Assembly (NCBI RefSeq): GCF_019175385.1
Contig: NC_083346.1
Coordinates: 62,835,821-62,899,820, forward strand
Direction: 5' to 3'
DNA: 64,000 nucleotides
From: Lycium barbarum
Taxonomy: Eukaryota; Streptophyta; Magnoliopsida; Solanales; Solanaceae
Under the pieces are notes generated by a model. It made no database searches. It was not told the DNA's origin and worked only from the letters and a program-made list of their open reading frames with translations. The position numbers and the translations under genes are program-made. Positions 35,221 through 45,247 of the stretch are shown one piece after another. The number at the start of each line of letters is the position of its first letter. Within the stretch, counting starts at the first letter, position 1.

Positions 35221-37823
35221 TCCAAAATTCGTGACACTTGGCTACCGAAATTTCGGCAGCACTTCCCCTGTAAATACATCACTCCCAAAAATCACTGTGG
35301 ACAATTATCATCAACAACAATCCGGGAATTCAACCCGGCCAAACTATCAATCATAATGTCAACAACCATACCAACAATTCCCATATTCAATCCAAGATAC
35401 ATTATAACAACTTAATCAATTTATCACTTCCTTCAAAACCTTCCAACTCCAATAAAAACAATAACAACCTTATAATATATATATTCCAACAACACCATAG
35501 TAATATCATTATCCTGCATACATGTAAGAACATAATTTTCAATTTACATAATCTTCCAAGACAAGCCTCCAACTACTAATACTTCACTAAGCTCATTAGG
35601 CTTTTATTTGAAACATAAAGTTCACAACACAACAACCAACATACTAAATAAAACTTGCTCACCATTCCTTCATAATTCAACACATATACGCGGCTATACA
35701 TACAATATACACCACACGGCCACCATCATGCATACACAACTACAACCTCTCCAAAATCATTCAACTTCCATTATCAACATAACATTCACAACAATAACAA
35801 CTAAACACTAAATAAAATAATTAGCTCATAATTTCTACACACACATATACACATACACGGCCACCTCCCCCACTTCCATATTCCTCATGAATTTCACTCA
35901 TTTTTGTATACAACAACATGCAAAAATATCCATAACATGTAAAGAGAATGAATTCTTACCTCCTTCTTTGATTCTCCAACTTGCTTGATTTTCCAACTTA
36001 TGAATATATGTTTTTCTTGCTCCAATGAATACTCCACCTTGCTAAGGACCCTTCAAGGGATTGTTTGGCTAGAAGAGAATGATTTTTGATGGAAAATCTT
36101 CCAAGGTTTTGGTGGAATTTGTTGTGGCCGAATGGCCCTTAATGTTTCTCCTTGTTTTTCTTGTTCTTCCACTTCTTGAGATTTCTAGAAGATTACATGA
36201 TAAAGATGACTTAGTCATCTTTTTTATTCTTGTAAATTAAACCCCCTCATGGGCTTAGCCCATGCCATGGCCGGTTGGGCCCTCTTTTGCCTTTTAAAAT
36301 TCCAAGCCCAATTATTTTTTCATGACAAGTAGTAATTTATAAAACTATTTTCCAAAATTCCGATTTTACCCCTAGACCCTGTTAATAGTTCCGCTTCTAA
36401 ATTCTTCATAAGCAACTCACATGCCAACCAAAACAAAAATAAAGCCTTGCCTGTTGTCTTCCCGCGATTGCCTTGAATTTTTCGATTGCACAAAAATGCA
36501 GGATATAACAGCTAATCCCTTCCTTCAAAGGCATAAATCCTTCAAGTTTTCCATGATCCTCCTATGTGATGGAGCTTATGAGTCCGTAAATATACCATAC
36601 TACATGCGAGTATGGTAATGATGATGATGAGTAAAAGTATAGAGATTCTAAAGTTCATGGTATGGTGCTCCTATAACGTTAATGATGTCATTATTGTTAA
36701 CACTCACCTTATAGACTATTTCCTTCGAGGTGAGGCAGGATACTCATAAATGTTTATAATATAATCGGCGGTTCACGACCTTATGTCACCCTGACATGGC
36801 CATAGTTGCCTTCAAAATCTAATGTATGCTCCTAATGATAAATGTGAAATGATATTAAGTCATGATATGTCTATAAGATGATCAATAATGCTAGCCTGTA
36901 ATATGCCTACGTTATGTATAAAAATGCCAAGCTATGATAAGATTATGATATGTTCATGAGATGTGTATTAATTATGGGTTATGATTGATTACATGACGAT
37001 ATGATTCCACCGTGCCTAAATGGCCGGACATGTCACTGCTAATGCGGGCTGCGTATGATTTCACCGTGCCTATACGGCCGGGCATGTCATCGCTAAGGCG
37101 GGCTGCTATGTTTACACTGAGCCTAGAGGGCCGGGCATGATCACCACTAGTGGGCGGCATATGATGGTTACCCGGACGCAGGTTAACGATGAGGATTGTG
37201 ATGTGATGATATATGTGATGTGATGACATATGTACCATGATTATGTAAAATATGATATATGTACGAAATGTATTTGCCTATGAAACTTATGAAGGTTATA
37301 TCCTTCTCTTATGGCTCATGATCCTTCTATTATATTTATTTCATTCTTGTCTTACTTACTCAGTACAATGTTCGTACTGACGTCCGTTTTCTTTGGAAGT
37401 TGTGCTCATGCCCACAGGTAGGCATGGAGGCGAGATTGATCCAGACTCGTAGGATCTGTTAGTGGATTGAAAGCACTCCTTTGTTCCGGAGGTGCTTGAT
37501 TATTCTTTTGTGTACATTTGTATATGTTGGGCACGACGGGGTCCTGTCCCGTCCATATGTCTAGTACTCTAGTAGAGGCTCGTGGATACGCAGTGTGGGT
37601 TGTATGGTCTCATGAGGTTGCTACCATGTATATATATTATTTTGATGGCCGAAAGGCTTATGCATATAAAAGTATTTAAATTTTCCAAATGAAAGATAAT
37701 TTTCTTATAATTTGAGTATGAATTTGATACAAGAATGATTAATGAGCATGATAAATAGTAGAGTGAGCGGTGCTCGGTGGTTAGCCCCGGCTACCCATCG
37801 CGGCCCTAGTCGGGTCGTGACAA

Positions 37824-38248
37824 GATAGTCAAAAATTTGAGGCCGTGAAGACTTGGCCAAGGCTCACAACTCCTACGGAGGTTCATATCTTTTTGGGCTT
37901 AGCAGGTTATTACAGGAGATTTGTCAAAGGTTTTTCTTCTATTTCTGCACCACTCACAAAGCTGACCCAGAAATCAGTAAAGTTTCAATGGACAGATGCT
38001 TGTGAACGTAGTTTTCAAGAGTTAAAAGATAGGTTGACTTCTGCCCCAGTTCTGACGCTTCTAGAGGGATTGGAAGGATATGTTGTTTATTGCGATGCTT
38101 CAGGCATTGGGCTAGGCTGTGTGTTGATGCAACATGGTAAGGTGATTGCGTATGCTTCAAGGCAATTACGAAAACATGAGAAAAATTACCCAACCCATGA
38201 TCTAGAATTGGCTGCAGTGATTCATGCATTAAAGATGTGAAGACATTA
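37824..38248 (+). pseudogene. B pol: RT connection and start of RNase H
   Basis: Resumes exactly after the AGATA duplication: [13 protein letters not shown], then [15 protein letters not shown], and RNase H with [18 protein letters not shown] and [17 protein letters not shown] at 38238-38240 replaces the Trp of KMWRHY. It is cut 8 bp later by copia element F and resumes at 43298. Confidence 0.9.
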
Positions 38249-38745
38249 TGTTAGGATTTTAATCCCAAATCCGACCTTTGTAAGCAGGTTCCCAGGAAAG
38301 ATTGTAGGGTCACAGCTGGACCACTTAAATACCAACCTCCTTAGACAGAACCTACTTACGCCGTGATGTAAGCGAAAAATAAATAGCACACACAGATTTA
38401 TAGTGGTTCCCCCTCAATGTGAGAGCTATGTCCACGTTTCTGCCGCAGATCTTATTAAAGAAGAAATATTACAAGTGTTTACAACACTCAACCTCACAAA
38501 TGAATCTCTCTCTAACTCTTCTCTACTTGAGTTCTTGAGTTATTTTTGGCGATATTTTCCAAATGAAGCTTAGAACTCTATTTATAAGCTTCAGAAAAAA
38601 TACGTGAATAGTAACACCGCGTGCACAGTAACACCGCGTGAACAGTAACAAATAGTAAACCACATTTTTATACGCGTGAACAGTACCACGCGTATTTACT
38701 ATTCAACTCTGGTGGGCCCCACATGTCGGAGGGACCTACTCAACA
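38249..38745 (-). mobile_element. 3' LTR of F
   Basis: On the minus strand it has a TATA box (TTATAAATAG, about 38577-38590). Immediately upstream is a cluster of CGCGTGAACAGTA-type repeats (38600-38700), including ACGCGTG-AACAGTAC-CACGCGT. Confidence 0.92.
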
Positions 38746-38815
38746 ATTCTCCCACTTGAAGGCTAATTTTAATTTGTCTTCACACTTTGATCGATGCAGC
38801 AGCTCTTTCCTAGTT

Positions 38816-39523
38816 TCATACTTCGTGCAGGCCAACTGAAGCTGACCATAGCTTCAGTTTGTCTATCATCACTGCCTTTGTCAGCATGTCTGCTGGATTC
38901 TGACTCCCTGCGATCTTCTCAAGCACTAACGCTCCATCTTCCAAAGCTGATCTAATGAAATGGTACCGGAGTTGTATATGCTTCGTTCGAGCATGGTAGA
39001 CCGGGTTCTTTGCCAAATGAATGGCACTTTGGCTATCACAATATAGCACACTTCCCTCGTGGTCCTGATTCAATTCCCGCAGAAAAGATTGTAGCCACAT
39101 CATTTCCTTTGTGGCCTCCGTCACAGCAACGTAATCAGCCTCACAACTAGAGAGAGCTACTATCTTTTGCAACTTGGAAACCCAAGAGATTGTAGTACCT
39201 CCGAAGGTGTAAACATACCCGGATGTGCTCTTTCTGCTATCAACATCACCACCGTTGTCAGCATCAACATACCCTTGCAATCCTGTTTCTGATTTTCGGA
39301 AATACAGAGCTGAACTCGAGCTGCCTTTCAGATATCTGAATATCCACTTCACAGCCTCCCAGTGTTGCTTTCCCGGATTGCTCATAAATCGGCTGACAAC
39401 TCCCACTGCATGTGTAATGTCTGGCCTTGTACATATCATTGCATACATAAGACTACTGATTGCAGATGCATAAGGTATCTTGTCCATCTGCTTCTTCTCA
39501 TCCTCGGTTTTCGACGACTGATC
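38816..39523 (-). pseudogene. F pol: RNase H
   Basis: Begins in frame after a TAA (codon following HFRL, about 39524-39526). Recognised by IPYASAISSLMYAM, CTRPDITHAVGVVSRF, YVDADNGGDVDSRKSTSGY, ALSSCEADYVAV and CDSQSAIHLAKNP, ending in DMLTKAV. The characteristic copia RNase H motifs are kept. Removing RNA from the cDNA hybrid would be its job; here the upstream stop separates it from RT. Confidence 0.9.
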
Positions 39524-39526
39524 CTT

Positions 39527-41190
39527 TTACAACCGAAAGTGTCCAGCCAAGGGAGTGCTAACTGGCTTGGCATCATGCATGTTGAACCTTTTGATAACTT
39601 TCCTCACATATTCTTCTTGTGAGAGTTTAATGCCCTCCTTGCTTTGGTCGATTCTCATCCCAAGGATTTGCTTTGCAGCTCCCAAATCCTTCATTGCAAA
39701 CTCTTCCGATAACCCTTTTTTCAACCGATCAATCTCCTGTAGGTTTGCTCCTACGATTAGCATGTCGTCGACATAGAGTAGCTGTATCATGTACGAGTCT
39801 TCAAATTTCTTGAAGTAACAACTGTGATCTGCCTCGCACCTTGAAAAATCAGCTTTCTTTATAAAGCTGTCAAACTTTAAATACCACTGTCTTGGAGCCT
39901 GTTTTAGTCCGTACAGACTCTTTTGAAGTTTGCACACCAGATTCTCCTTTCCTTTGACTTTGAATCCCTCCGGCTGTTGCATGTAGATTTCCTCGTCTAG
40001 ATCACCGTGAAGAAATGCAGTTTTCACATCCATCTGTTGCAGATATAGATTTTCCTTTGCTACCAGTCCAAGAACAGTTCTGATAGTCACCATCTTGACT
40101 ACGGGAGAGAAGATCTCCGTATAGTCGATGCCTTCTTTCTGTTGAAATCCCTTTGCAACCAGCCTTGTTTTATAACGCTTTCTTCCATTGGGTTTTTCCT
40201 TTATCCGATAAACCCATTTGTTTTGCAATGCCCTCTTATCCTTTGGCAACTCGGCTAACTCCCATGTATGATTTGCCGATAGTGAATCCATCTCATCTTT
40301 CATTGCCAGCTCCCACTTAGTCGATTCATCGACTTGCATTGCTTTTTCATAACATTCCGGCTCCCCTCTATCAGTGAGTAGAATGTAGTTGAGGGATGGA
40401 GAGTACCTGTGAATCGGCTTCCTGATCTTGGATGATCTACGCAGTTCTGTGATTGGCGTCTGTTTATTTGTTTTAGAATCAACACTTTCATCAGCACCTT
40501 CTCGGATTCTTTGTTCCTCTGCCTCGGCTGTACCTGGCTGCGGCTCAAGTGTCGGGAAGTCCCTCAAATCGACTATTTCCGATTCCTTGTCCTGACATTC
40601 TGAATTTTCTTGCAACTTGTCTTTGTACAGTACCTCTTCGTTGAAAACAACATTCCTGCTTCGGATGATCTTCCGATTTTGTTCATCCCAAAATCGGTAA
40701 CCAAGCTCGGTGTCACCATAGCCAATAAAGTAACACTTTTTTGATTTTGGATCAAGCTTGCTTCTAGCCGTATCATCATTATGAACATATGATAAGCAGC
40801 CGAACACTTTCAGAAATGAAAGATTTTCCTTCTTGCCACTCCAGACTTCTTCTGGAATTCTGAAATCCAAGGGAACTGACGGTCCTCGGTTAATTAAGAA
40901 GGCCGCAGTATTGACTGCATCTGCCAAGAATGTCTTGGGCAGTCCAGAGTGTATTCTCATACTCCGAGCACGCTCGTTCAATGTTCGGTTCATTCTTTCG
41001 GCTATTCCATTTTGTTGCGGCGTTCCAGGAATAGTCTTCATCATCTTGATTCCATTATCGGCACAGTACCATTTGAAATCACCATCGGTGTATTCTCTGC
41101 CGTTGTCGGACCTCAAACACTTCAACTTGAGGTTTGTTTCATTCTCAACCATGGCTTTCCATATTTTGAATACACTAAACACATCAGATT
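39527..41190 (-). pseudogene. F pol: integrase C-terminal half and reverse transcriptase
   Basis: Open from 41182. Integrase core: LRSDNGREYTD (second Asp) and NGIAERMNRTLNE (Glu), then the GKKENLSFLKVFGC region. RT: KWVYRIKEKPNG, RLVAKGFQQKEGIDY, FLHGDLDEEIYMQQPEGF and the catalytic YVDDMLIVG, all intact. A single extra base near 41192 separates it from the first part of the integrase. Confidence 0.92.
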
Positions 41191-42722
41191 TAGTTTTTCA
41201 TAAAGTAAACCCATACCTTCCTGGTTGAATCATCAATGAAGGTCACGTAGTAGTGTGATCCTCCAAGAGAGGGGCCAGTGGTTGGTCCCCACACGTCTGT
41301 GTGCACCAATTCCAGCTTCTCGACCTTCAACTCCCTGCCTGCATTTGAGAAGCTTACTCGCTTTTGTTTTCCAAGATTGTAGCTCTCACACGTATGAAGG
41401 TCCACCGTCTTCAGCTCCGGAATTAAGCCATTTGTCACTAACAACTTCATCCCCTTCTAGCTGATATGCCCCAGCCGACAATGCCATAAATCTGTCTTCT
41501 TTGTGTTGTCAACCACAGCAACAGTATCACGAGAGCTAGTCGTCATGTAGAGAGTGCCAATCTTCTTTCCTCGGCCAACTACCATAGCTCCTTTCGCCAC
41601 CTTCCAAGACCCATTACCAAAGTTGAGATTATATCCCTCATCATCAAGCTGACCTACTGATATCAGGTTTCGCATCAGCTTTGGAACATGTCTAACTTTT
41701 CTAATCTTCCACGAGGATCCATTTGACATCTTCAAATTAATGTCTCCCGTGCCAACAACGTTTAGCGGCTCTCCATCGGCTAAATAAACGTTACCGAGAT
41801 TCCCAGCCACGTAGTTTGTCATTATATCATGATTTGGGGTGGTATGAAAGGACGCTCTTGAGTCAAGCACCCAAGAGTCTATCGAGCTGTCAACCGATAG
41901 CAACAACGCATCGCCAATGTCTTCCGTAGCAGCGTTGATTCCAGCCCCCTTGTTGTCCTCCTTCTTTGGTGCCCTGCAGTTCTTCTTGAGGTGACCTGGT
42001 TTTCCACAGTTCCAACACTCAAGTGTTCGTCCTGGTCTGGATTGACCCCTGCCGTTCCTTGACTTCGATCTGCCCCTATTTCGGTTGTAGTTTCTGTCAT
42101 AATTTCTGCTTCTGTTTTCAACATTAAAAGCAGAACTCGTCGATGCCTCTCCAGAATCTGTCCTGCGCACCTCCTCAGCAAGGATACGATCCCTAACATC
42201 GTTGAACTTTAGTTTGTCACTGCCGACAGAATTACTAACCGCTGCTCTCATTGGCTCCCAGCTATTTGGTAGGGATGCCAAAAAAATTAGAGCTTGTACT
42301 TCATCATTGAAATCAATTTTTACTGATGACAATTGATTTACAATGGTATTGAATTCATTTATGTGTGCAGCAACATGAGCATTTTCCATCATCTTTAGAT
42401 GAAATAGTTTCTTCATGAGAAATACCTTATTATTTGCCGAAGGTTTCTCATACATGTCAGACAATACCATCATCATATTTGCGGTGGTCTTCTCCTTTGC
42501 CACGTTGTGAGCAACGTTCTTCGACAGCGTCAGCCGAATGACTCCCAGAACTTGTCTGTCGAGGAGATCCCAATCTGCTTGCTTCATCTCCTCTGGTTTC
42601 GGAATCAGAGATTCATGAAGCTTTCTGCCATATAAATAATCTTCAATTTGCATTCTCCAAAACTCAAAATCTGTACCATCGAATTTACCGATGCCATGCG
42701 TCGTACCATCTTCGCCTCCCAT
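41190..42722 (-). pseudogene. F gag, protease and integrase N-terminus
   Basis: The start at 42722 (MGGEDG) is preferred over the upstream non-ATG codon. Gag (GKFDGTDFEFWRMQIEDYL) is followed by the zinc knuckle CWNCGKPGHLKKNC (about 41976-42017) and protease WVLDSRASFH. That site is normally DSGAS, so the active-site Gly is replaced. HCRLGHIS begins the integrase zinc finger, where a TAG at 41457-41459 interrupts; the same frame goes on with VHTDVWGP (first catalytic Asp) and FIDDSTRKVWVYF until the frameshift near 41192. Confidence 0.92.
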
Positions 42723-42763
42723 TGTTTCTAAATCACAACACAACCTGTTGCTTTGATACCAGT

Positions 42764-43292
42764 TGTTAGGATTTTAATCCCAAATCCGACCTTTGTAAGC
42801 AGGTTCCCAGGAAAGATTGGAGGGTCACAGCTGGACCACTTAAATACCAACCTCCTTAGACAGAACCAACTTACATCGTGATATAAGCGAAGAATAAATA
42901 GCACACACAGATTTATAGTGGTTCACCCTCAATGTGAGAGCTACGTCCACGTTGCTGCTGCAGATCTTATTAAAGAAGAAATATTACAAGTGTTTACAAC
43001 ACTCAAGCTCACAAATGAATCTCTCTCTAACTCTTCTCTACTTGAGTTCTTGAGTTATTTTTGGCAATATTTTCCAAATGAAGCTTAGAACTCTATTTAT
43101 AAGCTTCAGAAAAAACGCGTGAACAGTAACACCGCGTGCACAGTAAACAGCGTGCACAGTAACACCGTGTGAACAGTAAACCGTGTGAACAGTAGCAAAT
43201 AGTAAACCGCATTTTTATACACTTGAACAGTACCACGCGTATTTAGTATTCAACTCTGGTGGGCCCCACATGTCGGAGGGAACCACTCAACA
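42764..43292 (-). mobile_element. 5' LTR of F, with adjoining PBS at 42747-42762
   Basis: Longer than the 3' LTR by 32 bp, mostly through extra CGTGTGAACAGTA-type units (43120-43200). The minus-strand TGGTATCAAAGCAAC next to it is the tRNA-Met-type primer site. Confidence 0.9.
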
Positions 43293-43297
43293 CATTA

Positions 43298-45044
43298 TTG
43301 GTATGGTGTCCATGTGGATATTTATACAGATCATAAGAGTCTTCAGTATATCTTCAAACAGAAAGAGTTGAACTTGCGGCAACGACGATGGTTGGAATTG
43401 CTAAAAGATTATGATGTTGATATCCTATATCACCCCGGAAAGGCAAATGTTGTGGCTGATGCTCTTAGCCGTAGATCTATGGGAAGCTTGTATGATGTAC
43501 GACCAGAGAAGAGAGAAATGGCTCGTGAGCTCCAGCAGTTAGCTAGCCTAGGAGTTCGAGTAGTGGACTCAGGTAGCTGGGGAACTACCATTCAGAATTC
43601 AGCAGTCTCGCCGCTAGTTGCGAAAGTGAAAGAGCGACAATACGAAGATTCCATGCTAATGCATTGTAGAGATACACTCCCTCAGAAGAAGGAGTCATCA
43701 TTTGAGATTGCAGGAGACGGAGTTCTCCAATGCCGAGGCAAATTATGTGTTCCTGACGTGGCAGGTTTGCACAACCAAATATTAAGAGAAGCTCATTATT
43801 CCCATTATTCTGTCCACCCCGGAGCAACAAAAATGTACCATGATCTTAAGTCTATATATTGGTGGAATGGGATGAAGAAATATATAGCGAAATTCGTAGC
43901 TCAATGTCCCAACTGTCAACAAGTGAAAATCGAGCACCAAAAGTCGGGCGGATTGTTGCAAGCTATAGAAATTCCAACTTGGAAGTGGGAAGTAATTAAC
44001 ATGGACTTCATTATAGGCTTACGCCGTTCTCGACGTAAGTATGATTCTATATGGGTGATTGTGGATAGACTCACGAAGTCAGCCCATTTCTTACTAGTCA
44101 GAACGACATATATGGCGGAAGATTATGCAAAGCTTTATGTTAAAGAGATAGTGCGACTCCATGGTGGCCCAGCATCTATTATCTCTAATAGAGGGACTCA
44201 GTTTACAGCTAATTTTTGGAAGTCTTTCCAAGAGGGTTTAGGGACTCAAGTGAGCCTTAGCACGGTATTTCACCCGCAAACTGAGGATATGCTACAGGCA
44301 TGTATGATAGATTTTGGAGGAATTTGGGATGATCACTTGCCACTCATTGAATTTGCTTATAATAATAGTTATCATTCTAGCATTCAAATGGCACCGTATG
44401 AGGCATTATATGGGCAAAAGTGTAGATCCCCAATTGGGTGGTTCGAGGTAGGAGAGGTTAAATTGATAGGGCCAGACTTGGTCCAGCAAGTCATAGAGAA
44501 AGTTAAGCTCATACAAGATCGGTTATTAGCAGCTCAAAGTCGTCAAAAGTCCTATGCGGATAATCGTTGAAGGGACTTAGAGTTCCAAGTGAAAGATTGG
44601 GTATTCCTAAAAGTGTCACCAATGAAGGGTGTAATGAGATTTGGCAAAAAGGGGAAACTTAGTCCCCGATAAATTGGGCCTTATGAGATTGTGCGCAAAG
44701 TAGGCAAAGTGGCCTATGAATTAGATCTACCTCCTGATTTAGAGTCAGTTCACCCAGTTTTCCATGTCTCGATGCTTCGTAAATGTGTTGGAGATCCTAC
44801 TAGGATCGTGCCAGTAAATGATGTACAAGTGACAGAAAAGTTAACTTATGAAGAGGTACCCATTGCCATATTAGACAGGCAAGTACGGAGGCTTAGAAAC
44901 AAAGAAGTGGCCTCTATTAAGGTTTTATGGAGAAATAATAAATGAGACGAAATGACATGGGAAGTGGAAGAAATTATGAAATCCATGTACTCGCATTTAT
45001 TTCATCCCCTAGAAGAAATCCAAGACGAGACATCAAGATCATAA
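43298..45044 (+). pseudogene. B pol: RNase H end, integrase and chromodomain
   Basis: Open from the F junction to a TGA at 44568-44570. It shows [12 protein letters not shown] and [13 protein letters not shown], the zinc finger [16 protein letters not shown]…CPNC, and catalytic D in INMDFI. The second Asp is Asn (ISNRGTQFT). An in-frame deletion after FHPQTE removes about 11 residues including the catalytic Glu (QAERTIQTL in C). Further stops at about 44670 and 44943 lie in the GPY/F and chromodomain regions. The pol end is at 45044. Confidence 0.9.
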
Positions 45045-45211
45045 GGTATGTATGTTTTCTTTTTATGCATTTGGGTCGTGTGTGGCCAAATTCTATTGCT
45101 ATTATGTTGTGGCCCTGTGAGGCATTGCTATTATGGGCTATTGTGATTGGATGGTCGTGCCATATTACAGGGGAAACTCTGACAAAATTTTTATAGAATC
45201 CCCGAGGACTT

Positions 45212-45247
45212 AACATTCGAGGACGAATGTTCCTAAGGAGGGAAGAA
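45212..45247 (+). promoter_or_regulatory. AGGA-loop hairpin and polypurine tract of B
   Basis: AACATTCG-AGGA-CGAATGTT (45212-45231), a perfect 8-bp stem, then CCTAAGGAGGGAAGAA directly before the 3' LTR. Confidence 0.85.

Larger units (their letters stand above)
29440..36510 (-). mobile_element. LTR E1 (minus) inserted in D, itself disrupted by E2
   Basis: Target duplication GCTAA at 29435-29439 and 36511-36515; the ends are TGTCACGACCC and GGATATAACA. The left part (29440-30800) is the inverted equivalent of about 32735-34166 of LTR E2. The right part (about 35236-36510) is the inverted equivalent of about 30801-32230. About 500 bp of the middle (E2 coordinates 32230-32735) is missing. The simplest reading is a minus-oriented solo LTR hit by an E2 element of its own family, followed by a deletion taking the right side of E2 and some of E1. 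Confidence 0.8.
28146..37822 (+). mobile_element. Solo LTR D (same family as C), inserted in the RT gene of B; contains E1/E2
   Basis: Starts TGTTACACCTTGG, ends CGGGTCGTGACA, with exact target duplications AGATA at 28141-28145 and 37823-37827. The parts 28146-29439 and 36516-37822 sum to about 2.6 kb, the size of the C LTR, and align with it on the opposite strand. There is no PBS, coding region or second LTR of this family, so it is a solo LTR left by LTR-LTR recombination. It carries the palindromic ATACGG cluster (28480-28640), minisatellite (36995-37170), SL1/SL2 (37351-37420) and SL3 (37535-37553). Confidence 0.92.
38249..43292 (-). mobile_element. Element F: Ty1/copia retrotransposon nested in RNase H of B
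   Basis: 5044 bp with perfect CATTA target duplications (38244-38248, 43293-43297). LTRs of 497 bp (38249-38745) and 529 bp (42764-43292) run TGTTAGGATTTT…CAACA. PBS TGGTATCAAAGCAA lies at the right LTR, and the polypurine tract CAAGTGGGAGAAT at 38746-38758. The order GAG-PR-IN-RT-RNase H identifies copia; a Tork/Tnt1-like lineage is likely. In the first ~205 bp the LTRs differ at about 10 sites. One polyprotein frame is broken by two stops and one inserted base. Confidence 0.95.

Noticed and set aside
25530..45044. Endogenous pararetrovirus (caulimovirid)
   Set aside because: Integrase, LTRs, target duplications and chromodomain are present and no movement protein is seen, so these are LTR retrotransposons.
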